From DATLAN01 sp035527455 (GTDB lineage: Bacteria; Planctomycetota; Planctomycetia; Pirellulales; Thermoguttaceae): DNA of 26,962 nucleotides. Positions 15,188-23,825 of this stretch are shown here, piece by piece. The stretch is taken from the NCBI GenBank assembly GCA_035527455.1, contig DATLAN010000593.1, forward strand, positions 1 to 26,962. The letters are read 5' to 3'. Within the stretch, counting starts at the first letter, position 1. Every line of letters begins with the position of its first letter. Below the pieces are notes generated by a model. The model ran no database searches. It saw only the letters and a list, made by a program, of their open reading frames with translations, and was not told where the DNA came from. Made by a program: the position numbers and the translations under genes.

Positions 15188-15700
15188 ATGGAGATCGACC
15201 TCGATCATTCCGAGCCGCTGATGTCGATCGGCACACTGGCCGAGAAAGTGGGCCTGTCGGTCTCAGCGGTGCGGAAATACGAAAACGAGTGTCTGATCAT
15301 CGCTCACCGGACCCCCTCCGGCCACCGCCTCTTCTCGCAAGAGGACATCGATCGGGTCCGCAACGTCCAGCACATGATCCAGGAACTGGGCCTGAACATC
15401 GAGGGCATCCGCCGGCTGCAGGCGTTGCTGCCCTGCTGGGAGTTGCTGCCTTGCGACCCCGAAGGCCGCGAGGATTGCCCTGCCCTGAAGGACAACAGCC
15501 GGCCTTGCTGGATGATCAAGGGGCTGAACTGCACGCCCTCGGACGGCAACGAATGCCGTCAGTGCGTCGTTTACCGATTCGGTTCGCTGTGTACCGAAGA
15601 GATCAAGAGCCTCCTGCACGATCAGGCCGATCCCCGACAAACCAGCGCGGCGATCCGGGAACTCATGGATCGCAAGCGCCGATCCAAGGAAACCGGCTAA
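15188..15700 (+). CDS. MerR-family regulator with two-CW cysteine-rich tail
   Basis: The product has 170 residues from ATG at 15188, preceded by GGAG. Residues 11-80 are a MerR-type winged helix: MSIGTLAEKVGLSVSAVRKYE, then RTPSGHRLFSQEDIDRV. The C-terminal half has a cysteine pattern reminiscent of two-CW domains: PCWELLPC, EDCPA, PCWMIKG, then Cys residues in NCTPS and ECRQCVVYR. Together these offer seven or eight cysteines that could bind an iron-sulfur cluster or metal. MerR proteins act as dimers and twist promoter DNA in response to metal, redox or small-molecule signals. A 10-base palindrome, AACGATCGTT, lies upstream at 15127-15136 and may be part of an operator. The gene is divergent from the macro/cytochrome/iron-sulfur series, which suggests that it controls that series. 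This is inference. Confidence 0.85.
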   Translation: MEIDLDHSEPLMSIGTLAEKVGLSVSAVRKYENECLIIAHRTPSGHRLFSQEDIDRVRNVQHMIQELGLNIEGIRRLQALLPCWELLPCDPEGREDCPALKDNSRPCWMIKGLNCTPSDGNECRQCVVYRFGSLCTEEIKSLLHDQADPRQTSAAIRELMDRKRRSKETG

Positions 15701-15796
15701 AGGGCGAGTTCGACGTCGCTTGTCCTTTGATCCGGCTCGCCGGCCGAGTCGACGTTCGACCCCATTCCTTCGTTCCTCCGCGCCAAGATCGTACTG

Positions 15797-18700
15797 CTAC
15801 GTCCTTCGCCCCCTCCGCCGTCGGGCATAAGCCGGCAGTCCGAGCGCCGCCATGGCCAGAAGGATGAGCGTGGAGGGTTCGGGAACGACGGTCAACGTCA
15901 CGGCGTCGCTTGTCGGGGCGCCGTAGTGGATCGAGAAGAGTTCGGGCGGGAGTCCCGACACCTGGACGTCGTCGAACGTGCCCGACAGGCTGCCGTATCG
16001 GAGGATCGGATACACGCCCGGTTCGAGTCCCTCGGCGAGATACTCGATCGAGAGGAGTCCGCCCAGCGAGGCTTCGCCGTCGACGATCAGTTGGTCGAAC
16101 TCGGTGGCCGAGGCGATTTCCATCTGCAGCGTCCCGGTGCTCGATTGCCGGTAGTCGCCGCCGATCCGCAGCGTGCCGGAGGACGCGCCGGGCGAAACGG
16201 TGCCGCCGTTGCAGAGCGGCCCGTCGAGGAGGATGGCACCCACGCCGGTGAGGGAACCGCCGTCGAGTTCGACCTGGCGGGCCAGCAGCGCGCCGTCCTG
16301 GAGGTCCAGCAGGCTGTTGGGTCGAAGGACCACGTCGTTGGCGGCGGCCAGCTTGACGTCCTTTGGCACGACCAGGCTCATCGGCTCGCCGTTGCCGGAA
16401 ACGTCGAGGCTGTGGACCGTCGAACTCCGGTCGACCAACACGGTGCAGGGCGTTCCCGCCGCGTTGGTCAGCGTGGTGGCCGCGTTGGTCCTCGGCGTGC
16501 TGCCGCCCTGCCAGTTGGCCGAGTCGGACCAGGTCGTGGTCGGCGCGGCCGCCATCAGCGCGGCGCCCATCGGCGCGACGATCCGCACGGTAAGCTTGTT
16601 GGGGTCGGTATCGTAGTCGAGTTCGAATGCCCGATCGGCGGGCAGGGCCGGGGGGTCCACGAAGTCGAACTGCCCGCTGCGGCTGCCGTAGGTGAGCACG
16701 TCGAAGGCGTCGCCGGGATCGGGCACGTACGGGTCGAGGAAATCGAGAAGACCGTGATTTTCCAACCATTCGTGGATTTCGTCGGACACGTACGCGTCGA
16801 GGAGATGCAGGTCCAACGTGCCGGCCAGCGTGGCCTTGCCCGAGACGCGCAATTGATCGTAGCCACTGCCCGGTATGGTGCCGGCCAGTTGGATCTGCGT
16901 CGAGGCGAAGGCCCCCTGTTGGTACTCGCCGTAGACTTGCGTCGTCCCGACGGAGACGGTGTTGCCCGGGGCCAGGATGCCGTCGCCCGTGTTGGTCAGC
17001 TTGAAGTCCCGCTCGGGCGAGCCGAACGCATCGACGTGCAGCGTCCCGCCGGTCCAGTTGAAGTAGGCGGTGCCGGGGCCCTTCTCGATGGAACCGGCCC
17101 GCATCGTGCCGCCGGCGAAGTCGAGCGTGCCGGTGGACTTGGTGCCGCCGATGACGATCGTGTTCGCGTCGACGTAGTTGTCGGCGTGGTCGCTGATCGT
17201 GAGCGTTCCGCGTTGATTGCCGGGATCGGTGTCCTTTTCGCCGACGATCACGTGGTCGAGATAGGCCACGAGCGTGGCGTTGGTCATGTCGACGGTTCCG
17301 TAGTAGCTGCTGTTGGTATTGGTGATCCCCTTGCCGATGGTCAAGTTGGTCCGCCGGTCCGGCGCGCCGAGCCGCAGCGTGCCGCCGGAGCTGATCTTCA
17401 GCAGCCCTCGGCAATAGGTGTTTCCCACGTCCAGCTCGTCGACGAGGATCGTGTTGTCCAGCCCCAGCGAGAGCGTGGTGGTGCTGCTGCTCTCGCCGAC
17501 GGCGATTCGTCGGGCGTCGATGACGTTGGTGGCCGGCAGCGTCACGGTGGCCGATCCGCCCCGGCCGAGGATCATTTCGTCGAGGTTGGCGGAAAGGTGG
17601 TCCATAGCGCCGAAGTCGACTTCCGCGGTCGCGAGGTCGGCGACGATCACGTTGGAGGTGTTTCCCACTTCGCCGATGCTGATCGATCCGCCGTCGCCGC
17701 CGTAGAAATACCCCCGCTGATTGCCGGGATTATTGGCCTTCTGGCCGACGGTGAGGTGATCGAGATAGGCGTTGAGCGTCACGCCGGACAGATCGAGCGT
17801 GCCGGCGTACGTGCTGTTGGTGTTGATGATCCCCTTGCCGACCGTAAGCGTGGTGCGGCGATCGGGCGCGCCGAGGTCGAGCGTGCCGCCGGGACGGATT
17901 TCCACCAACGCGTTGCTGTAGCTGCCCCCGACGTCGAACTCGTCGACCAGGATGGTGTTGTGCAGGCCCAGCGAGAGCGTGCTGCTGCCGTTCGATCCCA
18001 CGGCGATTCTCCTGGCGTCGATCGAAGTGAGTTCCGGCAACGAGACCGTAGCCGAACCGCCGAGGCCGAGGATCATCTCGTCCAGACAGGCCGTGAAGCT
18101 GTCCATGGCGCCGAACTCGACTTGTCCGCTGGCACGGTAGCCGACGACCATGTTCGACCGGTTCGCCGGCTCGCCGATGCTCACCGACCCGCTGTCGCCG
18201 CCGATGAAGACGGCCTTCTGGTTGCCCGGCATATCGGCCTTCTCGCCCACGGTCAGATGGTCGAGAAAGGCGTCGAGCGTCGCGCCCGAGAGGTCGAGCG
18301 TGGCGATGTAGGTGCTGTTGGTGTTGATGATTCCCTTGCCGACGGTCAGGCTGGTGCGGTTCGACTCGGTGCCCAGTTGCAGCGTCCCGCCGTTGCGGAT
18401 GTCGACCACGGCGTTGCCATAGCTGCCGCCGATGAGCACGTCGGGAGCGACGATCGTGTTCGTTTGCCCCAAGGTCACGTTCCCGGTGCCGTTGTCGGCC
18501 ACGACGATCTCGGTGGCGGTGATGTGGTTGATTTCGGCCAGTGTCAATTGTCCGAATGCACTGCCGCTGATCCTGGTGCCGACGTGGAACTGGGCCACGT
18601 CGGCGTTGAACTGCGACAGCCCGCCGAGGTCGACGATCGCCCAAGCCCCGCCCGAGTAGCTGCGGCCGACGTTGACGGACGGTCCCGCCACGTTCAGCGT

Positions 18701-19084
18701 GCCGTTGCGAATGAAGGTGGACGTTGCCCCTGGCTGGTTGACGTTGAAGTTCGAATCGCCGAGCACCGTCAGCGTGAAACCGCCCAAGTCCGTGGCGTGA
18801 TAGTAGTTGCTGTTGTTGTATGTCAATCCCCCGATGGACCGATCGCCCGTCAAGAGGCTCGTCAACTGGCCGGGAATGCTTTGCGAAGCGCCCGCGTTGC
18901 CGAAATAGACGGTATCGGTCAAACCCGGGCCGCTGCCGTTGCTCCAATTGGCCCCGGTATCCCATCCGAAACCCGTCCCTGAGCCGGTCCAATTGACCAC
19001 TTCCGCCGCAATCGTCTCGCAGTCATGGCCGAAACCGCCAAACACGAAGACCGCTGCCGCCAGAATCGTTCTCGATCGTCGCAT
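15797..19084 (-). CDS. PEP-CTERM surface protein with long beta repeats
   Basis: The protein has 1095 residues from ATG at 19084, behind GGAGGAG. A signal peptide opens it (MRRSRTILAAAVFVFGG, cleavage near residue 27). An autotransporter-associated beta-strand-like start (NWTGSGTGFGWDTGANWSNG) follows. Three long repeats occupy about residues 190-690; the phrase GKGIxNTNST recurs at 249, 416 and 584. The rest is further beta-rich sequence, with a second NWQGG start near 820. The C-terminus is a PEP-CTERM sorting signal: VPEPSTL, a hydrophobic helix, then RRRRGRR. PEP-CTERM proteins are exported, processed by an exosortase-type enzyme and kept at the surface or in extracellular matrix. No exosortase gene is in the window. 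The protein probably forms an elongated beta-helix; binding function unknown. Gene assignment confident. Confidence 0.92.
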   Translation of the reverse strand: MRRSRTILAAAVFVFGGFGHDCETIAAEVVNWTGSGTGFGWDTGANWSNGSGPGLTDTVYFGNAGASQSIPGQLTSLLTGDRSIGGLTYNNSNYYHATDLGGFTLTVLGDSNFNVNQPGATSTFIRNGTLNVAGPSVNVGRSYSGGAWAIVDLGGLSQFNADVAQFHVGTRISGSAFGQLTLAEINHITATEIVVADNGTGNVTLGQTNTIVAPDVLIGGSYGNAVVDIRNGGTLQLGTESNRTSLTVGKGIINTNSTYIATLDLSGATLDAFLDHLTVGEKADMPGNQKAVFIGGDSGSVSIGEPANRSNMVVGYRASGQVEFGAMDSFTACLDEMILGLGGSATVSLPELTSIDARRIAVGSNGSSTLSLGLHNTILVDEFDVGGSYSNALVEIRPGGTLDLGAPDRRTTLTVGKGIINTNSTYAGTLDLSGVTLNAYLDHLTVGQKANNPGNQRGYFYGGDGGSISIGEVGNTSNVIVADLATAEVDFGAMDHLSANLDEMILGRGGSATVTLPATNVIDARRIAVGESSSTTTLSLGLDNTILVDELDVGNTYCRGLLKISSGGTLRLGAPDRRTNLTIGKGITNTNSSYYGTVDMTNATLVAYLDHVIVGEKDTDPGNQRGTLTISDHADNYVDANTIVIGGTKSTGTLDFAGGTMRAGSIEKGPGTAYFNWTGGTLHVDAFGSPERDFKLTNTGDGILAPGNTVSVGTTQVYGEYQQGAFASTQIQLAGTIPGSGYDQLRVSGKATLAGTLDLHLLDAYVSDEIHEWLENHGLLDFLDPYVPDPGDAFDVLTYGSRSGQFDFVDPPALPADRAFELDYDTDPNKLTVRIVAPMGAALMAAAPTTTWSDSANWQGGSTPRTNAATTLTNAAGTPCTVLVDRSSTVHSLDVSGNGEPMSLVVPKDVKLAAANDVVLRPNSLLDLQDGALLARQVELDGGSLTGVGAILLDGPLCNGGTVSPGASSGTLRIGGDYRQSSTGTLQMEIASATEFDQLIVDGEASLGGLLSIEYLAEGLEPGVYPILRYGSLSGTFDDVQVSGLPPELFSIHYGAPTSDAVTLTVVPEPSTLILLAMAALGLPAYARRRRGRRT
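17020..18520 (-). repeat. Three in-frame repeats of 501-504 bases
   Basis: Within the PEP-CTERM gene a sequence encoding GKGIxNTNST starts at 18340, 17839 and 17335 (minus strand), giving periods of 501 and 504 bases, or 167 and 168 residues. Surrounding phrases such as NTILVDExDVG, YLDHLTVG, FGAMD, DEMILGxGGSATV and IDARRIAVG recur in the same order. The last unit diverges in its second half. Edges are approximate. Confidence 0.85.
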
Positions 19085-19561
19085 GACATCTCCTCCTGCA
19101 GGTACACCTCAGTGACCTATTGTGCGGGCATATGCTAAGATAGGAACTTGCTCCTGGTGGTTGTTTGGGAAACTGGCCACAGAAAGTGAGCCAATTGAAG
19201 AGTGGCCCCCGGAAAGCTCGACCGGCGTGCGAAGCCGTTTGGGCGTCGGGTGCCGACGCTGCCTCTTTGCGGTCTATTAGAGCCGAGGTAGTAGTCCGAA
19301 TTTTACCCGATCACCCAGCCATGTCAACTACAAACCGGGCGATTCCTGGGAATGATTTCTCCAAGCGGCCCCGATCGGATGATACAATCCAGGCGGCCGG
19401 CGGTGAGTGGAAAACGGGGACTGGCTCCGAGCCGCAAATGGCGCGAAAATCGCTCAGAAACGTTGCCGGCTCGGTGCCTGTCCCCTTTTTCCACGGCCTT
19501 CCTGCAGCACGGCTCCGCGGTGCCAACGAACCCGAAAGCAGCAGTCCAACGAAAGGCAGCC
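19085..19561. other. Intergenic region between divergent genes
   Basis: This 477-base gap separates the PEP-CTERM gene (leftward) and the broken sulfatase (rightward), so it should hold two promoters. None could be assigned with confidence. The only clear element is the palindrome at 19407-19494. No gene is supported here: the open frames have no ribosome binding site, and one runs straight through the palindrome into the sulfatase frame. Confidence 0.6.
19407..19494. repeat. REP-like palindrome upstream of broken sulfatase
   Basis: Arms at about 19407-19438 and 19463-19494 are inverted copies with a few mismatches; the arms begin GTGGAAAA(C)GGGGAC and end GTCCCCTTTTTCCAC. The G-rich, A-rich style resembles the REP-type elements that accompany RAYT transposases in planctomycetes (known of such genomes); no RAYT gene is in the window. 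Confidence 0.8.
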
Positions 19562-20413
19562 ATGAATAAACACCCCTACGCCGGACCGAGCGTTTTCCTT
19601 CTTGTCATCTCGGTGTGCGTCACTGCGGCGCTCGGGCCGGCTGCCCAAGCCGCCGATCCGCCGCCGCGGCCGAACATCGTGATCCTGTTCGTCGACGACA
19701 TGGGCTATTCCGACGTCGGCTGCTTCGGCGGCGAAATCGACACGCCGCACCTCGATCGGCTGGCGGCCCGCGGCGTCCGCTTCACGCAGTTCTACAACAC
19801 CTCGCGATGTTGCCCCTCACGCGCCGCCCTGTTGACCGGGCTCTATTCCCATCAGGCGGGCATCGGCATGATGGTCTATCGCGACCACGGCCCGGGCTAT
19901 CAGGGGAACCTCAACGACCAATGCGTCACCTTCGGCGAAGTGCTCCGCTCGGCCGGATATCAAACCATGATGGTCGGCAAGTGGCACGCCGGACACGAAC
20001 CGTACTCCCGGCCGGAAGTCCGAGGCTTCGATCGCTTCACCGGCATCTACCCGCACATCGACAGCTATTGGAAAGTGCTGCGGGCGTGCGACATCTACCG
20101 CGACCAACAATTGTTGATTCCCGCCGGCGAAAATCCCGTCAACCCCTACCGGCCCGACGAGGAGTTCTACACCACCGACTTCTTCACCGACGCGGCCATC
20201 GATTACGTCGATCGGGCGCTGGAGGACAAGTCGAAGCCGTTTCTGTTGCACGTCTGCTACAACGTGCCGCACTTCCCGCTGGAAGCGCCGGACGACCTGA
20301 TCGTAGAGGAAAAGGTGTCAGGAACCGTTATTGGCGGCGGCGGGCGGTTTTCGATAGGATCGTCGGCAAGGATCTGCAAACAACGGTTCCTGACACCTGT
20401 TCCACGCCGGTAA
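19562..20413 (+). pseudogene. Truncated sulfatase (N-terminal half)
   Basis: The frame runs 283 residues from ATG at 19562. It opens with a signal peptide (cleavage near AQAAD), then the sulfatase core: PNIVILFVDDMGYSDVG with metal-binding Asp-Asp, the formylglycine site CCPSRAALLTG (Cys-x-Pro-Ser-Arg intact), GKWHAGHE, and later HFPLEAP. Sulfatases of this family usually have 450-550 residues and need a C-terminal half carrying further metal ligands. Here the coding sequence breaks off after LEAPDDLIVEE (about residue 249) and runs into a palindrome; the last 30 or so residues are palindrome translation. The product is therefore almost certainly inactive. The next gene starts 15 bases after the accidental stop. 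Calling it a remnant is well supported by the motifs and abrupt end. Confidence 0.88.
20308..20403. repeat. REP-like palindrome at the sulfatase break
   Basis: Arms at 20308-20329 and 20382-20403 are inverted copies matching at 21 of 22 positions (core GGTGTCAGGAACCGTT), with a 52-base loop. The left arm coincides with the point where sulfatase similarity ends. The element differs in sequence from the palindrome at 19407-19494 but has the same general build. Confidence 0.88.
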
Positions 20414-20428
20414 GACGGAGACGAAGAC

Positions 20429-23400
20429 ATGTATCGAACTTCATGTGTTACCAAGTCGCCTGTGGTGGCGATACTACTCGCCACGGTGGGCTTGTCGAGC
20501 CTGACGTGCGCCGTGCGTTGCCCGGGGCAAACGCAACCGCCGGTGGCCACCTCGCGAGCGGGCGAGGGACGCGGACAGGTGGGTGCGACGGATTTGGCGT
20601 CGTTGCGGGCAATCGGGCAATCCGTGGTCCTGGTGGCGGTTCGTTTTAACGGCGAGATTCACGGCGTGCCCGGCGTGGTGTTCCACCGAACGGGAGACCA
20701 GGCCTTGGTCGCCGCGCGCCGGCCGGAGGAGCTGGAGCGGATCTATTCGAACAGTAGACGAGTTGTCAGCGGACCGGATTACTTCGTCCTTTGGAGTGAG
20801 GGAGGTCAACGCAAGTCGGTTCGCGCCGAACGGGTTTCCGCCTTGGAGCGTAGCGCCCTATGTGTGGTCGGTGCTCCGGCGGACCAACTCCCGCCGCCGA
20901 TCAAGATAGACGCCGCGCCGGAACTGACCCCGCAGATGCCCGTCAGTGTGATCGGGTACGAAACCAACTGGGGGGTCAGACCGGCTGCTTTCGCGGGCTT
21001 CGCGGAGCAGGGAATTCTCAGCCGCATCGAGCGCGACGAAAATGGTCAGGTGAAGACCATCGAGATGGATTGCACCGAGGCGCCGGCCCTGTCGCTGGCG
21101 GTCGTGGCGACGCCGTCCGGCCAGGTCGTCGGCTTCTGCTGGGGAAGTCGCAGCAACGGCGCAGCAGACGGGTCGCAGTTTGTGGTTTCGCCGCCAAGCT
21201 CCCTCACGCAGCTTCTCGAACCCCAAATCGCCTTTCTCCAATTCGGTTTCGAGTCGGGCGATACGAAGCAGGTCGTGTACGAGTTCGTCGCGGTCGTCAA
21301 CGATCCCTGCCACCAGATCAGCGAGGCAAGGCTGAGCATCCAACCGCAATTCGAAAAGGGGCCCTTGGTGGAAGACTTCAGAGAGCCGATCGCCGGACCC
21401 GGCGAACGGCCCCCGATCGAAGAGCCGCCGCCGATCGATACGCTGCCGGACGCAACGACGCTGGAGCTTGTGAGGCAGGCACCTTCCAATGCCTTCATGC
21501 TTCAGTATTCCTGGATAGAGAGATACGGCGACGGCCACACGTGGGTAGCCCGGTTCCCCGGTGCGAATCCCGGCCAGAAACGCGAGTACGTCTTCCGGGG
21601 CCAGTTGTCGTACACCGACAAGTCCGGGACGAAGATCTACATGCCGCCGCGGCGGCTCGATTTCAGCGTCCAGTTTCGCAAGGGTGACGCGGTACCCGCC
21701 ATCCCGGGAATTGATGGAAAGCCGATAGACTGTCCTCGCCCCGTCCGACTTGCGGACGGCTCCTATCGAGTCACCTCGGAATGTACTCGCGTCGATCCCG
21801 ACACGACAGACGTCGAGGTCGAGGTTCCACAACCCGTGCAGAGCGGCAAGGTGCTGGCGAGCAAGGTTCCAGGTGTGGGTGGGAGACGGGCGGTGGCGAT
21901 CGACGTTGCCCCGGCCAAGAAGCTGTACAACCTCGGCGTGCCCGCCATCCCGGCCGTGTTTTCCCCCGACGGGGCCTGGCTCTATCTGGTCGACGCCAAT
22001 AGCGTCATCCGCAAGATAAGCACCACCGACTTCACGGAGCAGGTCTACCTGGAAACCGGCGCGTCGTGTACGTCGCTGGGATACTCTCGGGCGGGTCTGG
22101 TGGCCGCAATCGAGGACGCGAGGCTGATCTATGTGCTCGATCCGGCGTCGTTGAAGGTGAAACGCGCCATTCCGACCGACGGTGTCCGCATGATCGCAGC
22201 GTCGCCTGCCACGGACATCGGCTTCGCCGAGGGGCGTGTCGAGACGGGAGAGCCGGGGCGCCTGCCGCGAGCCTACACCCAACTCCTGATGCTGGACTTC
22301 GGAACCGGTCGCAAGCTGCACCGGATCAAGAACGGGCAGGGTCCTTACCTCCAGATCGGCACGACCGATTTCGATCTGGGACTCGGTACGCCTTACCTAT
22401 CCCCGGACGGCAAGTACCTGTACCTCAGCGGTCACCCCGCCGATGAGCGGCTGCACCGGTTTCGCGTCGAAGGCGAAGATCTGATCTACGAGCGAGCGTT
22501 CGAGTTCTTCCCGTGCTTCATGGGCGAAGGCACCGTGGTGTCGCAGAAAGGCCAGTTTCGATCTTACTTCGTGCACGACCTCGAGCAAGCAGATCAGCCC
22601 AAGTTCGAAATCGACTTGAACGCGGCGGGGCCGTCCGCCGTCGATCCGAAGTCCGGATCGGTCTACTTCCTCGACCCGGCAGGAAGCATGCACATCTTCG
22701 ATTCCACGGGCAAGAACGTCGCCAGCTTCGTAGTGTCCGGTGTCGGCGTGAGCTATCTTCTCCCGCACCCCGGCGGCCAGCGCCTGCTGGGATGGGGGGA
22801 AAAGAAGATCCTCTACTACGACCTCGAACTCGGACGGCTGCCGGAAGCCGTCGGCGGCGGGGACGTGTCCTCTCCCGACGACGCGATCTCCAGCAGTCCC
22901 GTGTCCGGAGAGCTGCGCCCACTAACCCCCGGCAACCTTGTGGCGTCGATAAGAACGTCGTCCGAGCCGTTGATGTTCGAACTCGACCCGCGAGGCGGGG
23001 TTGTTCAATCCATCGTCGTGCCCAAGCCGCCTGATGCCGAGAGCGTTTCCGACATCAGCGATCTCGTGGTCGCCTCCGACGGTTCGCTGTACGTGATGTT
23101 GGAGTACAAGCGGACGTCAACAATAGAGAGGCAATCGTGCGTCGCGGTCCTCGGAACCGACAGGGAGCAATGGCGTTTTCGAGTGCTCCCCTGCGAGAAG
23201 CAATCATCATTTGCCTCTACGGGAGATATCGAGCTGCGCGAAGACGGCACGGTTGCCGTCCTGGTCAATCGGAGCGAGGCTTTCTTGTTCGACCCGCGCT
23301 CGGCGTCCGACGCGCCCATCCCGATCCCGTCCGGCATGTGCATGACCTTCGGACCCGACGGAACCTATTACACCAGCGGTGTGGACTCCGAGTGGAAGAC

Positions 23401-23779
23401 GATCAGCGTCTATGATCTGAAGTCGCTTCGCAAGATTCGGGAATTCAAGGCGGATCAGGAGCCGACAACGATTGCGATAGACAAGGACGGAAGTATCTAC
23501 ATGGCTCACTATACGACGGTCACCAAGATCCTGCCCAATGGCAGCACAAAGCGCCTTGACGTCAGTAAGAATTGGAGTGCCGACGCAATTAATGACATTG
23601 ATCTCTCATCCGACGGCATACTGGCGGTAGGTTCGCGAAGCGGCAAGCTATTCACCGTCGACCGCGACCTTAGCCCGGACAGCCTATTTGTGTCGGCTGA
23701 TGACGATCTGGCAGGGTGGGTTGCGTGGATACCCGAGCCGTCGAAACCTGAGTCGCCGCCGACGTCCTCGCAACGATGA
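20429..23779 (+). CDS. Secreted pseudoprotease-beta-propeller protein
   Basis: The protein has 1116 residues from ATG at 20429 with GGAG upstream. A signal peptide or N-terminal membrane anchor is seen (hydrophobic residues 11-30). Residues about 50-265 have the strand pattern of a trypsin-like domain (QSVVLVAVRFNG, VSVIGYETNW, TPSGQVVGFCWG). The usual His (TNAHV) is absent and the GxSGGP loop reads EAPALSL, so it is probably inactive. A beta domain follows (about 285-420; EFVAVVNDPCHQISEARLSI). From about 505 to 1100, repeated phrases such as FSPDGAWLYLVD, LSPDGKYLYLSG and FGPDGTYYTSG indicate a beta-propeller, probably a binding platform. The first two domains match, in order, those of the convergent gene at 23826-25199, so the two are related. 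The function is unknown. Confidence 0.82.
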   Translation: MYRTSCVTKSPVVAILLATVGLSSLTCAVRCPGQTQPPVATSRAGEGRGQVGATDLASLRAIGQSVVLVAVRFNGEIHGVPGVVFHRTGDQALVAARRPEELERIYSNSRRVVSGPDYFVLWSEGGQRKSVRAERVSALERSALCVVGAPADQLPPPIKIDAAPELTPQMPVSVIGYETNWGVRPAAFAGFAEQGILSRIERDENGQVKTIEMDCTEAPALSLAVVATPSGQVVGFCWGSRSNGAADGSQFVVSPPSSLTQLLEPQIAFLQFGFESGDTKQVVYEFVAVVNDPCHQISEARLSIQPQFEKGPLVEDFREPIAGPGERPPIEEPPPIDTLPDATTLELVRQAPSNAFMLQYSWIERYGDGHTWVARFPGANPGQKREYVFRGQLSYTDKSGTKIYMPPRRLDFSVQFRKGDAVPAIPGIDGKPIDCPRPVRLADGSYRVTSECTRVDPDTTDVEVEVPQPVQSGKVLASKVPGVGGRRAVAIDVAPAKKLYNLGVPAIPAVFSPDGAWLYLVDANSVIRKISTTDFTEQVYLETGASCTSLGYSRAGLVAAIEDARLIYVLDPASLKVKRAIPTDGVRMIAASPATDIGFAEGRVETGEPGRLPRAYTQLLMLDFGTGRKLHRIKNGQGPYLQIGTTDFDLGLGTPYLSPDGKYLYLSGHPADERLHRFRVEGEDLIYERAFEFFPCFMGEGTVVSQKGQFRSYFVHDLEQADQPKFEIDLNAAGPSAVDPKSGSVYFLDPAGSMHIFDSTGKNVASFVVSGVGVSYLLPHPGGQRLLGWGEKKILYYDLELGRLPEAVGGGDVSSPDDAISSSPVSGELRPLTPGNLVASIRTSSEPLMFELDPRGGVVQSIVVPKPPDAESVSDISDLVVASDGSLYVMLEYKRTSTIERQSCVAVLGTDREQWRFRVLPCEKQSSFASTGDIELREDGTVAVLVNRSEAFLFDPRSASDAPIPIPSGMCMTFGPDGTYYTSGVDSEWKTISVYDLKSLRKIREFKADQEPTTIAIDKDGSIYMAHYTTVTKILPNGSTKRLDVSKNWSADAINDIDLSSDGILAVGSRSGKLFTVDRDLSPDSLFVSADDDLAGWVAWIPEPSKPESPPTSSQR

Positions 23780-23825
23780 AGGTGCGGAAGGTAACGTTCC
23801 CCCTCGGTTCGTGAGCGCCTCGCCC

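Noticed and set aside
15926..18982. Open frame of over 1000 codons on the plus strand
   Set aside because: It is antisense to the PEP-CTERM gene, which has a signal peptide, repeats, a sorting signal and a ribosome binding site. The antisense translation is Arg/Gly/Val/Asp-rich low complexity with no domain, as expected from high G+C third positions.
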